Assembly: GCA_025769875.1 (NCBI GenBank)
Contig: JAGFNK010000220.1
Location: forward strand, 17,555-81,554
Origin: Russula earlei
Lineage: Eukaryota; Basidiomycota; Agaricomycetes; Russulales; Russulaceae
Direction of reading: 5' to 3'
DNA length: 64,000 nt
Positions 9,626 to 21,198 of this stretch are shown here, one piece after another. Within the stretch, counting starts at the first letter, position 1; every line of letters starts with the position of its first letter. The notes under the pieces were generated by a model. That model saw only the letters and a list, made by a program, of their open reading frames with translations, was not told where the DNA came from and searched no databases. The translations under genes and the position numbers were made by a program.

Positions 9626-12600
9626 CTACACCAGAGAGGTCGGCTGGGGAACGATTTCATTAGTGGGAGTTTGGGACATTTGTGAGCGACGATATGGGGA
9701 TGAGGAAGTAGAGGGCATCTTTCGCTGGACTTTTATAACCCGTATGGCCGTGGGGTTCCTTCTGTGATATTCCTCTATTAGTCTAGACGCTTTGATGTTC
9801 TCTACTGGCTCCCAAGAGTCATGGGCTTCGGAGTACCCTTCCCACCGGACTTGATACTCCAGCTGTTTCCTCCTTCCAGTTCGTCTTGAACCTAAAATCG
9901 TTGCTACTTCATATTCCTCTTCTCCTTCCACCAATTCTGCTTCTGGATTGGTGTAGTTGGCCCCATGCTCCTCGGTTTCCTTGTAAGGTGTCAATAAGGA
10001 GGCATGAAACGCGTTATGGATCCTCCAGCGGCTAGGGAGATCCAATCTGTATGTCACCGGACTAATCACCTCCGTGATTTCAAAGGGCCCATATCGTTTT
10101 GGGCGTAGTTTCACTGTAGGATGTGTCGTTTTTAGGTTGGTGCTGTCGAGCCATACCCTTTCTCCTTTCTGATAAGGTTGGAAACTACTTCTTCGCTTCC
10201 ACATTAGGGAAGCGATCTTCATCGCTTCTTGTGCCTGTGATCTCGCTTCCTGGATCCGGACTTTCCAATTGTCTATTCTTGGTATCTTGCTTTCCCGATT
10301 TGGCTGGTGTGCCTTTGGGCGTAAAACCCATCCATAAGAAGAAAGGGGATTGTCTGGTTGTCTCTGAAACGTTAGAATTCATCGTGTATTGCACCAGAGG
10401 CAGCCAATCCACCCAATCGTCTTGTTGGTGGTTGCAAAAGATTCTTAGCGATGTTTCCATCGTCTGATTCGTTCTTTCTGATTGTCCATCTGTCTGAGGA
10501 TGGTAGGCAGTGCTGATATTCTGTTTGATATGCAGCTGGTCGCAAAGTTCCCTAATGAACTTGGAACTTATTAGTTTATCTCGATCGGATATGATCTTGC
10601 TTGGTACTCCCACAAATGGGAATATTCTGTCCTTGTAGAGCTGTGCTAGCTCTTCTGCGTCCATTTCTTCTTTGCAAGGAAGCAAGATGACGCCTTTAGT
10701 ACAATCGTGGTCAGTGACAGTCAATATACTGTCATATCCCTTCGACTTTCGGCAATTTGACCACAAAGTCCATGCTGACAGTCGAGAAGGGAGTAGCCCC
10801 TTCTTCTGGTGGAATGGGATACAAGGGAGGTCGATTTGGATGAGTGTTTGACTTGTTACTTTGGCAAATTGCGCATCCTTCCACATATCGATCGACAAAG
10901 CGTCTTATGGTGGGCCACCAGTAGTATCGCATCATTCCCAGTAATGTTTTAGCTTTTCCTGGGTGTCCTGCTGTGGGACTGTCATGATACTGTTCCAGTA
11001 AGGTCCTGTGGGTTCCTTCGTCGCCTGTAACCACCAAGGCTTCATTCTTCCACCATAAGTTATGTCGCTTCTCCAGTCGGTGTCTCTGTACCCAATCAAG
11101 TAACTTTAATCGGTGTCTTTCTTCCCCTTGTTGGTTCTTTATCCGTTCTTCCAATGCAGTAGTGTGCATTACTCGAATAAAAAGATGGTCAGGTAGCGCG
11201 ACCACTTCTTCTTTATCCCCTTGTCCATCGTCAAGGTCAGGTCTCCTTGACAGGGCATCTGCTTTATTCCTTGCCCCTGCCTGATGTTTCAATTCTAAGT
11301 CGAAGTCTGCCAAGAAGGTAATGTATCTTGCCACTCGACCATTTATTCGCTGAGGGTGTCGGTAATGCAACAGGTTCGCATGGTCTGTATAAACCACCAC
11401 CTTATGCTTTGCTCCCATGAGTAGGTGTCGCCAGTGTTTCAAGGCTCGCACCATGGCTAAGAACTCTTTGTCCCATATGTCGTAGTTCTTCTCTGCTTGT
11501 TTCAAGGCTGCTGAGAAGTAGCCTATTGGCCTCCTCTTTCCTTGTTCGTCCTTCTGGAATAATACTGCTCCAATGGCATAATTGGACGCGTCTACTTCCA
11601 GTTCAAAGGGTCGCTCCTCATCAGGATGGAGCAGGACAGGGTCAGAAGATACTATCTGGATAAGTCGTTCCAGAGCATCTTTGCATTCTTGGGTCCATTC
11701 AAATGGCACCCCTTTCTTTGTCAAGGCAATAATGGGTCGAGCAATCTGACTGAATCCTCGAATGAAAGCCCTATTGTAACTGAGGACTCCCATGACTTTG
11801 CGCACTTCGTGTACGTCCTTGATTTCCCGAGGCCAGTCCGTGATTCCTCGGACTTTGGAGGCCTCAATCTTCATCTTCCCTTCGTCTATGTCCCATCCTA
11901 GCATGGTTAGTTTTCGCACCATGAACTGGCACTTCTGGGGTTTCAGGAAGTATGACTTCTTCTGCATCAGCGTGAGTAGTTCGTTGACACATTGCTCATG
12001 GATTTCTAATTGTTCAGGACTGTCCCCCGTGGCAATTCCAAAGTCATCCAGATAGTTGACCGTGTATTCTGCCCATCGGTCCAGCCAGTCACCGAAGTCT
12101 CTTCTCATCAGCCTAGTAAAGAAGGCTGGTGCGTTCTTGAGCCCAAAATACATGACGTTGGGCAGGTAGGTTCCATATGGCATCTTGAAGGCTGCCTTCC
12201 AGCGATCTCCTTCTGCCAGTCGCACATTATTGTATCCCCATCGTATATCGAATTTGGAGAAGACCTTTTTCCCTCGGAGTCTTTCCACCTCTTGTTCCAG
12301 ATGTGGTAAAGGTTCATTGTCTCGTCTGGTCCACTGATTTAGTCGTCGATAGTCTACAATGATCCTCTTCTCCTTGCTGTCCTTCTTGCCAATGAAGAAC
12401 ACTGGAGATGTGTAGCTGGATGGACCTGGAGTGATGTATCGCTTCTCTACTTCATCAGCTAGGAATTTCTTGAGGTATTCTCGCTCATCTCGTGTAAGGG
12501 GGTACACTTTGCAGTTTAGTTCCTTTGGTGCGTCAGGTAACAGCTCTATCTGCATGTCTGGTTCCCTTGGTGGTGGGAACCTCTGGGACTTCTCTTCTGA

Positions 12601-13245
12601 GAAGACATCTGCAAAGCGGTGGAATTGCTTTGGAACATTGGCAAGGGGATCCTCTCCTTCCTGTGGTTTAATCGACTGCTGGGCCCACTTCTGAGCAATA
12701 GTCGTCTTTTGTAGGTAAATGGCTTCCCCTTTCTTCAATTGTCGGTTTTCATCTCTTGCTCGCTTTTGGAGTTTTGCGACATAGAGATCCAGGTACTTGT
12801 ATCGAGCAGTCTCAATCTGTACCGTTCCTTCCATCAGCTGTCCTTTCTTCCAGTTGATGGTGGGGTCGAATTCATATAGGAAGGGATATCCCAGGATGAC
12901 CCGATCCGTTCCTAAATCTGTGAGATAGAACCTTTGCAAGCTCTCCTTCTCCTTGTATCGGACGCGAAGCCAGCAGTAATGGGTGAGTTCCCCTTGCTTA
13001 TTCTGGGTTCCGTCGACGTTTCGTACTACCATGGGTTCATGTAGTTCTTGTTTCCCAATCTTCAGTCTTTTCCAAGCTGAGTGATCGATGAAGTTCTCTG
13101 TTGCTCCACTGTCCTAGTAGAGCAGATTCCTCGGCCGTTGTGTGTGCAGTGACGAAAGTGAACGGAATATTCATAGCATTCAGTCTTCTAATGTACACTT
13201 GCAACACACTATTCTTCCTAAGCCAGGCCGTCGACTTAGGTGTTC
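9626..13245 (-). pseudogene. pol of element A
   Basis: It is entered from gag by an apparent -1 shift at 13249-13255. The order is: aspartic protease (DSGATENFID at about 13090-13113), reverse transcriptase with Y-L-D-D (near 12050), RNase H (about 11340-11640), integrase HHCC zinc finger (near 10880-10990), integrase core (D in VTDHD, D in IISDRD, E in the SERTNQTME region) and a chromodomain (about 9770-9930). Breaks: a 1-nt insertion directly before the protease Asp creates TAG at 13114-13116, and frame changes occur near 10735 and near 10265. With these it cannot make full-length product. It ends at TAG/TAA-type stop 9626. Confidence 0.88.
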
Positions 13246-15138
13246 CTAAAAACCCTGTTCCATCAGTTCTTCCAACAAGTCCTCCTTCTGTTTGGTGGAC
13301 ATCTTCTTTATGGACGCCGAGGAGGAGCTCTTGTTATAGGTAGGAGGAGGAGATGTAGATCGCCCGGAGACAGTGCTTTCATTTCCACTATCCCCTGAGT
13401 CGTCCTCCTTCTCTGTTTCCAGAGCTCGAGCTTTCCCTTTGTCCCTTGGGTTACTTGATTTCTTCTTGACTCTGTCCTTGTCAGGACAGTTCCGACTGAT
13501 ATGTCCTGCTTTCTTGCAGATGAAGCATTTCCCTTCTGCTAGCAGTTTCTTCTTTTCCTCTGTCAGAGGAGGACGTCGCTTGGTCCTTGCTGCATCAGTG
13601 GATACTGAGTCCACTTCCATTGCATTCGGATCTCTTTGGTTTCGCCTTTTCCCAACCTGTAGGGATTTCATGCGATTTTCCCTGGTGGTCAACGATCCAC
13701 CTCCAGATCCAATATTGGCTTTCATGAGCTGGTCTCTGGCCTGTTCTTCCCTGGCAGCATTGATCCATGCTCGTAGATCATTGATGGCAGGTATATCTCT
13801 GACTGGTCGATTGTAGATTCGTCGCACCAGCCAGGTGATTAGTCCAGCCTTGTAGGCTTCTACTGCTCCTGGTGAATTCTGGTCCCATCCTGCTTTACTG
13901 AGCAGAACAAGGAACTTGCTGGTATAGTCATCCAGCGATGCTGCTTTAGACATGGACAGTTGTTGTAGCTCCATGAAAGCGTCTTCAGGCTCTGTGGTGT
14001 CTTTGAATTCTCTGAAGAAGTCATCCACAAATTCGGTCCAAAAGAGCATGTCAGTTGGATCTAGCTGCACTGGTGCATAGGGAGACGGTGGGTCCCCATT
14101 TCTTTTTGCTTCTACCAGGTTCGTTTGATTGACCACCCATTCATGCACTTTCTCTCCTTTGATGTAGGTGAGAGCTAGGGCTACTCGTTTCATTGGAATA
14201 GTCATGGTCGGGTTGTCGCTGTTGAGCAGATTCCATAGATTGAAATCCTGGACAAAGTACTTCGTCTTTTTCCTGTCTCCTTTGAAGACTTCAGGAGGGT
14301 CTCCTTTTAGAGATCCGTTGCCCCCATGGGGGCCTGGTGCCGGCTGAGGTGCCAGATTCGCCCCTGGTCCTACAGGAGGTGCTGCTGGTGGTCCCCCTGC
14401 TGGAGGGCCTCCTCCAGGTGGGCCTCCTCCTGGTACTGGTGGACCTCCGGGTCCGAAGGGGACTCCTCCACCTCCAGGTGGTCCTCCTGCTCCAGGTGGA
14501 CCACCTCCAGGGTTTACTACGATGGTGGGCCCTGCTCTTCCACCTGCTGTCTGGGTGGCAATGGTGGCTGTCTGCGTTGCTGCAATGGTAGCCATTTCGA
14601 CTGATTCTTCTGGCTCTTCAACGATTGTTGGTTCAATGGGTGAGACGTGTACTGTCTGCTCTAGTCTTTCAGCTAGCTCCAATACTTCTGGTGCTTCTGC
14701 TTTCTGATCTGTAGTCGGAGGGTCCGACTGTTCTGTTTCTCCACTTGATGACTTTTGTATCAATGGAGCTGGGTCGTCTACTACTGGGCTTCTGGGTTCC
14801 CAATGAGTAGTATAAGGATCTGTCTTGGTTCCTAAACCTAGGACCTTATATTCGTCGATGTCTTCGTCCTCTCCTGCGTAGGGACGTCCTTTGTGGTAAT
14901 CAACAAAGTACCACTGATCGTTGATGTATTCACAAGGAAGGTAGCTTCCTTTGTATCGGACCTCGTATCTGTTAGGCCCTTCCTGGTCTGCCCAACACCA
15001 GATGGCAGTTCCTTTGATTCCTGAGGGTAGATCGTCCCTCTCTCTAGCTTTGAACCAACCAAATTTGGTTCCTTGCTTTGATTTCTGGTTGAACTTTACG
15101 CGTATGCTATGTTCTCCTTCGATTTCCAGTTTGTCCAC
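13246..15138 (-). CDS. gag of element A
   Basis: 630 codons, intact. The N-terminus has a W-x-W-A module like that of family G (GTAIWCWADQEGPNRYEV). Residues about 200-260 are Gly/Pro-rich. The capsid domain follows (KYFVQDFNLWNLLN, HEWVVNQTN, DDYTSKFLVLLSKAGW). A CCHC knuckle at about residues 536-549 (C-F-I-C-K-K-A-G-H-I-S-R-N-C) binds RNA. It ends in MEQGF-stop exactly at a GGGTTTT slippery site. The product should form the virus-like particle. Confidence 0.9.
   Translation of the reverse strand: MDKLEIEGEHSIRVKFNQKSKQGTKFGWFKARERDDLPSGIKGTAIWCWADQEGPNRYEVRYKGSYLPCEYINDQWYFVDYHKGRPYAGEDEDIDEYKVLGLGTKTDPYTTHWEPRSPVVDDPAPLIQKSSSGETEQSDPPTTDQKAEAPEVLELAERLEQTVHVSPIEPTIVEEPEESVEMATIAATQTATIATQTAGGRAGPTIVVNPGGGPPGAGGPPGGGGVPFGPGGPPVPGGGPPGGGPPAGGPPAAPPVGPGANLAPQPAPGPHGGNGSLKGDPPEVFKGDRKKTKYFVQDFNLWNLLNSDNPTMTIPMKRVALALTYIKGEKVHEWVVNQTNLVEAKRNGDPPSPYAPVQLDPTDMLFWTEFVDDFFREFKDTTEPEDAFMELQQLSMSKAASLDDYTSKFLVLLSKAGWDQNSPGAVEAYKAGLITWLVRRIYNRPVRDIPAINDLRAWINAAREEQARDQLMKANIGSGGGSLTTRENRMKSLQVGKRRNQRDPNAMEVDSVSTDAARTKRRPPLTEEKKKLLAEGKCFICKKAGHISRNCPDKDRVKKKSSNPRDKGKARALETEKEDDSGDSGNESTVSGRSTSPPPTYNKSSSSASIKKMSTKQKEDLLEELMEQGF
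13249..13255 (-). promoter_or_regulatory. Probable -1 ribosomal frameshift site
   Basis: The last gag codons read CAG GGT TTT TAG, forming the X-XXY-YYZ heptamer G-GGT-TTT immediately before the stop. Slipping back 1 nt continues as TTA GGA ACA CCT AAG into the protease leader without a stop until the later indel at 13114. Confidence 0.6.
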
Positions 15139-15361
15139 TCGCCACTGCCTTTCCTAGGGAGTCGGGACTTGTCTGCCCTCTTACCACTGTCTATGCCAAT
15201 GACAGTAGGGGTCTTTACAGAAGTATGCGTGTGTCCAACCGTGCTGCTCGTCGAGAGTCACGTAGTACACCTTCTTCTTGTCGTGGAGAGGTCTGTATAG
15301 ATTCTCCCCCTTGACTACTTCAGCGTAGGTTGCTGACCATATGATGACTAGATCCTAGTCT
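15139..15361 (-). other. Short conserved leader module of element A
   Basis: Between the 5' LTR and the gag ATG one minus-strand frame encodes ATYAEVVKGENLYRP ... YFCKDPYCHWHRQW, closed by TAA at about 15181-15183. No ATG precedes it in frame and a TAG lies just upstream. The same module occurs twice in the leader of element D (35330-35720), so it looks like a real conserved unit (Cys/His-rich end: C-K-D-P-Y-C-x-W-H). Function unknown. Confidence 0.5.
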
Positions 15362-15412
15362 TTAGGCTTCCTGCCTATTTCTGGTTCGCTTTCACAGCGA
15401 TGTCTGTGATAG

Positions 15413-15424
15413 AAGCTCGACTTA
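15413..15424 (-). other. Self-complementary primer-binding site, family A
   Basis: In sense TAAGTCGAGCTT, directly touching the LTR. It is the perfect 12-nt complement of the predicted transcript start (15619-15630 on the plus strand). Confidence 0.65.
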
Positions 15425-16013
15425 TGTTAAGGCTCCAAAGTGCCTTAAATAAGATCAATGGTCGCGTCTATAAACGCGTCCTACCAATGCAGATATGCTT
15501 GAGTCAAGCAAGCAATACTCGTGGAGGGGAAGGAGTGTTAGATCCTTCTAGAGTATGACAACAAGATGAGAGGGGCTCTGCAAATGGGGTAGGAGTCAAC
15601 TGTTTGGGATTGGCAAACTAAGTCGAGCTTAGGGCTCAACTGTTACGACTGGGGGCTTTATATAGCCTTACAGGGATAAGGTTTGTACTACTGTAGTACT
15701 AGTCGGTGCTATAGAAGCAAAACATGGCTCATAGAAGCGAGGTTGCTTCTATGTAAACGATCTCGGTGCTGGAAGCATTAAGTGCTTCCCCAATCAAGGA
15801 ATCGACGTACGTGGCGGTACAGGAACATCTGGGACAGAAGCAATGCTACTCATTGCTTCTTCAGTACATCTTCTGAAAGATACGATCAACGCGCTCCGAA
15901 TGTGATATCAAGGAACATAAACGATCAAGATCTGACGCACGCATAATGCAAACAGTGCAGTCCATAGTTCAGGTGTTCCGGCATCTTCCGGACCCCAAAC
16001 CACTTCGGTAACA
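15425..16013 (-). repeat. 5' LTR of element A
   Basis: 589 bp. It contains a TATA box (sense TATATAAA, 15657-15664) and, about 30 nt downstream, the self-primer motif at 15619-15630. The right edge cuts into the integrase gene of element C1. Confidence 0.92.
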
Positions 16014-18594
16014 CACGATCGGAAATGATTTTAGAAGGGACCCCAGTCCAAGGGAAAGCATATCGTAAGATATTATATTGGCCATTTCTAGGGTTCCATG
16101 TCCTTACGACATGGTATGAATAGTGCTGCTTTGGGTAGAATCATGGTTGGTGATTGGTCATAATGGTGTTATTTCCTTCCGACAGTGGGAGATCAACGAT
16201 CCAGTCAGATCCGTTCGCTATGGTTTGAAATGGTTTCTGAAACTCCGGGGGGAATCAGGTGAATTGGGGGGCGAGTGGGGTGGTGTGGAGGATTGTTGGC
16301 CTGGACAGGTGGCACAACCCTGAATGATCTTGGATAAAATAACCCATTTGGGCCACCAGAAGGATTCTTGATCAAGTACAAGGTTCAGGTGGTTCCTGTG
16401 TGTCCTCCGAGAATGCGATGCATGATAAGTGTGTAAATCTTTCTTAGTAAGGGGTTCTTGATATGGTACAACCAACTTCTCGTTTTGAACAGTGCACCAT
16501 CTTCTTCTTGTAGGCTGTGTTTGGTTTTCCACATAAGTAGGTCTGATTGTCGCCTTTTTTGTTCTTTCAACACTTGTTCGTACAGGTCTTCTTTGTGGAG
16601 TGTGCAAATGAAAAGTTTGTCAGGGAGTGCCGTGATGTTTTGATTATCTCCTGATCCATCATTGTGGTCAGGTCATTGTGAAAAAGTGTCTGCGCGATTA
16701 GAAGTTCCAGGTTTGTGGTGGATTTCAAAATGATAATCTGCCAGTGTGGAAATGTAACCTGCAATTCTTTGATTAATTTTATGGGGGAGTTGGTAGTGGG
16801 CAAGTTTGGCATGATCAGTAAAGATCTTGATGGGGTGTTTTGTTCTGACCAATAGGTATCGCCAGTGTTGGAGAGCAAGAATCAAGGCTAGGAATTCCCT
16901 GTCCCAGACTGGGTAGTTCCTTTCTGCTTCATTAAATGCATGTGACATATTGCCAATCATTTTTCTTTTTCCTCTTGGGTCTTTCTGAAATAGGATTACT
17001 CCTGTGGCAAATTGTGAGGTGTCAGTTTCCAATTCATATGGGAGGTCAGGGTTGGCGGTATAGAGTTCAGGGTTGTCACAGACTGCTGATATCAAGGTTT
17101 CTAGGGCTGTGGTCGCTTCTGGGGTCCAGAAAAAGGGGGTTCCTTTCTTGATCATGGAAAAAATGGGGCAAGCTACTTTTGCGAAGTCTCGGATGAATGG
17201 TTGTTGGTAATTGAGGGTGCCCATAATTTGTTGTACTTGTTTCAGGTAATTGGGGGGTCTCAGCCAGTTTTTGAGGCTGTCCATTTTGACTGGGTCAATT
17301 TTGAGGGTTCCTTGGTTAATTCAGAAACCCAAGAAGTCAATTTCGTGTTGTTCAAAGGCGCACTTAGATGCCTTCAAAAAGTAGGAGTCCCTTTCAAGTA
17401 GGTCAAGGAACTCATGTGTGATTTGCTGGTGGAGGAGCTCTTCTCCCAATCCTGTAGCTATCACCATGTTGTCTAGATAGTTGCAGGTGTTTTCTGGAGA
17501 CTTTAGGAGCCAGGGTCGGAGGGTGTTGTTCATAGCTCGTTGGAAAGCTGCTGGGGCATTGGTAAAGCCAAAGCCCATTACCATGGGGACAAAGGTGCCG
17601 AATTGGGTTTTGAAGGCACCTTTGTGTCGATCTTCTGGGTGGATCAAGATGTTGTTGTAGCCAGCTCTGACATCAAATTTGCTGAAGGTGGTTTTGCCCC
17701 TAATTTGTGTAATTGTTCTTCCATGTTCGGCAAGGCATGGTAGTCAGGGACTGTGGCGTTATTAAGTTTTCAGTAGTCTACTACCATTCGCGGGGCGGTG
17801 CCATCCTTTTTCTGGACAAAGAAGACAGGAGATACGAAGTCTGAGACTCCGTCTGTGATAAAGCCCTTGGTTAGGTCTTCTTGTATTTGCCTTGATAGTT
17901 CTTGTTTTTCGTTCTGGGGGAGCGGGTAAGTTTCGACAATCAAGGAATTTGGGGGCATCAGTTTCAAGATGATTCTGAAGTCGAGTTCTCCTCGACTGGG
18001 TGGGAGTCGTTTGGCTGCTTCTTCTGAGAAGACCTTTTGATGTCATGAGTATTCAGGGGGAATGGTGGTTGACCTTATTTGTGCAACCCAGATTCTCAGT
18101 ATTTTAGTTGAGGGTACGGGGGTAAGAAGGACCCCTAGGTGGTTTTTTAGGCGACCAGTGCTCCAGTTGACAAGGGGGTTTAACGCTTTTAGGAAGGGGT
18201 AGCTGAAGATCATTCTATCCTCTCCCAAATTTGTAACATAGAAGGTGAGAAGTTGTGTGGTGGGGCCATGTCATACGGCCATATGAGCATAATGGGTTAG
18301 TGCTCCTCCTTGGTTACTGGTGCCATCTACATTGATGATGGGTCTGGGGGTTCTGAGGGTTGGGAGTGGGATTTGTAATTTTCCCACGATTCCTTGACTG
18401 ATGAAATTCTCTGTTGCTCCACTGTCAAGGAGCACTTGGCCAGTCTTTCCATTGGTTGTTAGCATAAAAGGAACTTTCATTGAGTTTTCTTTATGGTTGA
18501 CAATGGTATCTATTTGGGCCTCTGTGCCAACTGTTGCACTTTGGCCTAGAGAAAATCCTCCTTGAGGATGAGGTCCCAGATTTTGGCTCATTCC
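16014..18594 (-). pseudogene. pol of element C1
   Basis: In sense order: protease (LLDSGATENFISQ near 18420), RT start (SPVFFVQKKDG near 17830), RT core with Y-L-D-N (near 17480; other families here have Y-L-D-D), RNase H (17284-16673, ETDTSQFATGVILFQKDPRG), a decayed integrase zinc finger (near 16320-16420) and the start of the integrase core. Stops at 18271, 18043, 17770 and 16673 are TGA where arginine is expected; 17321 is TGA for tryptophan, judged from the fragment at 61337. Integrase ends at 16014. Confidence 0.85.
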
Positions 18595-18640
18595 TCAGCT
18601 GGCAGGGCTTTCATGTGTGCTACCATGGAAGCTGGTTCTT

Positions 18641-19207
18641 TGTTAAGATCTGACAGATCTTAGTACCGACTCTTTAGTGAAAGAGTTGCTTGATATAGTT
18701 CAAGCACTAGACTTCGAATCCTTTGATATTATCTCAGGAAGATTGGATGTAGAAAAGAGAGGGGCCTCTTTCAGGTGGAGTCTGCACTATAAATTTGTTT
18801 AGATCGGTAGACAAGATGATTGTCTTGTTAAAAGTGTAAGTCAAGCGTAAGGCTCGACTTCTTGGTACCACAGACTATTCATATGATATCTCGATAACTG
18901 CTGATCCGATTCGTACGAAACTCGGGGTGCACATAGCTGAGAACCAGTAGTATCCAAATACAGAAAGCGCAATTCAAGAATGTTAGAAATGACTCACGCG
19001 TGAGTCATTCTTTCCTAGTATCTGTCATGAATCAATAAGCAGTGAGTAAACTCTTACTGATCAGGATCAGTAAGCAATCACTAAGCCAGACAGGATCAGT
19101 AAGCAATCACTAAGCAATCACTAAGCCAGATCAATAAGTGGACATATGAGTAATCACAGATGAGTCAGTGAAACAGGTGACGGTCGGAGAACACGAGAAT
19201 CCTAACA
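18641..19207. repeat. Solo LTR (family J) in C1
   Basis: 567 bp, TGTTAAGATC...ATCCTAACA, flanked on both sides by the 5-bp duplication TTCTT (18636-18640 and 19208-19212). It separates the C1 zinc knuckle from the protease. It contains several short direct repeats (AGTAAGCAATCACTAAG type, 19060-19135). No other copy in the window. Confidence 0.88.
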
Positions 19208-20594
19208 TTCTTCTTCCTTAGCCAGTTCTGGCATTGATTCGGTGATGTGGGCCTTAGAAGTGGTGGGAACCATGTTTTTGGGGCATTCCTGGCTGAGGTG
19301 GCCTTTCTCCCTGCAATGGAAGCAATGCCCTTCTTTTGCCAACTGTTTCCTTTCTTCTTCAGTGACCTTCTTAAAGTTGGACTTGGCGGTGTCCACTTGC
19401 ATTCAGTCAGGGTGATGGGACTTGTGCTCCGAAGGGGAGTGTGTAGTCTTCTTTCCTTTGAGTTTCTCCCTGATAGTGACAAATCATCAATATTGTCTCC
19501 TGGCTTCCTCCTTCCATTCCTGGAGAGTGGTGGGCCAGGTGTCCCTGTTTAGGATTGCGCAGTAGTGGCCACTTTTGAGCCCATTTTTGAAGCTCTCAAT
19601 GGTGATTACGTCCATCTCTGGCCATCCTGTTTTAATAAGGAGTTGTTCAAAGGTGGAGATGTAGTCATCAAGGGAATCCTTCATTTCAAGTTTGACAAGA
19701 GCTGCCTGGGCATCTTCCTTTTTGGCTGTGTTGGTGAATTTGAATGTGAAGTCAGTGATGAAATTGGTCCACAGGACTTCGTCGTTTTGGTTGATGGGAT
19801 TTTGGGCCCTAGTTATTTTTTCTCTAAGGGCCATTACTTGTGAGTTTACCCAATCTTCTACCTTTTCCCCTTGAATGTAGGAAAGAGCTAGGATGACCCT
19901 TTTAGAGGGGTCCCTCATGACCACCTTGTTGTCGTTGAGTCCCCAGTAAAGGTTGAACTCCATGAGGAATCTTTTAGTTTTGTTTCTTTCCCCTGTGAAG
20001 ACTGTGGGTTCTTTGCCGCTAAGGGATCCATTGGTTCCTTGGGCCTGTGGTGCTATGACTGGTTGCACTGGCAACTTGAGGGGCTGGAGCAGCTTGTGGG
20101 GCTTGTGCTGCCCTAGTGGGTTCTGGGGATTCTGAGGGTGTTCAGGGGTTCTGGTGGTTCGGTGGATTCCTGGGTTTCAGGGAGGTCCTCTGGTTCTAAC
20201 GCAGGGGATTCAAAGGGTGTCTGAGTCTCAGCAGTATTTTCTGGCTTGGGGGGGTTGCCTTCTGTAGAAGAGGCTTCTGTTTCTGATGGGGGCTCATAAA
20301 GAGGGTCATTTTCCCTCCAGTAGCCTAGTCCAAGGCTGTTTCTGATAAGTTCTAGGTCTTGATGGGTGTAGAGCTGTCCTCTTCTGAGTTGTAGCTCGAA
20401 ACCAGCGGTTGTTGATGAATTCAACAGGTAGTTCTTCATTGTTTTCAGTGGTAATGTAGCAGAGGAAGGTCCCAAGTGGCAGTTCCTACGATGTGTTGAG
20501 GAAGATCAGGGGAGGGTCTAGGTTGGACGTGGATCCAGCAGTTTGGTGGTAATTTGAGGTTGATCTCCAGAATGGAGTAAGAAAGCTTAGCTTG
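19208..20594 (-). pseudogene. gag of element C1
   Basis: The open frame starts directly at the end of the 5' LTR. An N-terminal module (LRRGQLYTHQDLELIRNSLG) is followed by a Glu/Pro/Thr-rich linker, capsid region (FTGERNKTKRFLMEFNLYWG, YIQGEKVEDWVNSQ, SLDDYISTFEQLLIKTGWPE) and a CCHC knuckle (C-F-H-C-R-E-K-G-H-L-S-Q-E-C, about 19290-19330). TGA at 19403-19405 replaces an arginine. Frame changes occur near 20110 and 20430. No ATG is visible near the start in either C1 or C2. Confidence 0.8.
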
Positions 20595-21198
20595 TGTTAC
20601 GGCATTGCGGCCATAAGAGCATTAGCTCAGGGTTCAGTGGGGCCAAGTCCCTGTGACTTGGTTCAAAGGTTCAGTGGGGCCGGCTCAAGGAGACTGATTC
20701 AGAGGTTTAGCAGTCTCAAGACTAAGTCAAGGATGACCTAATCTGCAGACAGAGTTGATCTCCTGGTTTTACAGAAGAGGAGGATGATGAGGGAGAAGCA
20801 GAGGAGGAAGAGGAACATGAAGGTTCCTTGTGATGAGGTCAAGTCAAGCAGAGTATAAGCCAGCACAACACAAGTTGTGATTGAGAGACAGTACAGGGCA
20901 AAGGGATGCAACAGAAAAATGGGACAAAGCTTAGCTTAGGGTATTCCCCAGCTTCTACAGGCACTTAAATACTGTATGTAGCAAGGCTGTACAGTACTAT
21001 ATGTGGAACAATAGATAAAAGTGAGCCAACAGCAAAAGAGACTCAACAATAGATAAAATAATAGATGAAACACAATAAGTGAAACAATAAGGGCCATCAG
21101 CATCAAGGGATGAAACCGTAACCAAGGGGATGGGGGTGAAAGTAAAGAACAATAAGGAGTAGTTTGGGGATGAACTGAAAGAGGGGTAGATCACAACA
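20595..21198 (-). repeat. 5' LTR of element C1
   Basis: 604 bp, sense TGTTGTGATCTACCCC...GCCGTAACA. Matches the C2 LTR at 62899-63532 and, inverted, the LTR at 21460-21981. Contains several (G)TTTCA(C/T) repeats in sense. Confidence 0.8.

Larger units (their letters stand above)
7374..16013 (-). mobile_element. Ty3/Gypsy LTR retrotransposon, family A
   Basis: 8.6 kb between two similar LTRs. Reading on the minus strand it has: 5' LTR (15425-16013), self-complementary primer site (15413-15424), a short leader module, gag, pol (protease, RT, RNase H, integrase, chromodomain), a third ORF, a polypurine tract (GAAGGAGGGGTAAT, 7962-7975) and 3' LTR (7374-7961). The chromodomain at the integrase C-terminus makes it a chromovirus. 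Flanking 5-mers differ (GGGAG left, CACGA right), so there is no target-site duplication. Indels break pol, but few CGA-to-TGA stops are seen. Confidence 0.9.
16014..21198 (-). mobile_element. Ty3/Gypsy element C1, 3' truncated
   Basis: A minus-strand Gypsy with its 5' LTR (20595-21198), gag, and pol up to the integrase core, where it ends inside PSKIISDR at the A-family LTR. A solo LTR (18641-19207) is inserted between gag and protease. Many TGA stops stand at arginine positions. The related copy C2 at the right end of the window is much better preserved. Confidence 0.85.

Noticed and set aside
14326..14604. Plus-strand Trp/Ser-rich ORFs opposite gag A
   Set aside because: Shadow of the Gly/Pro-rich gag segment.
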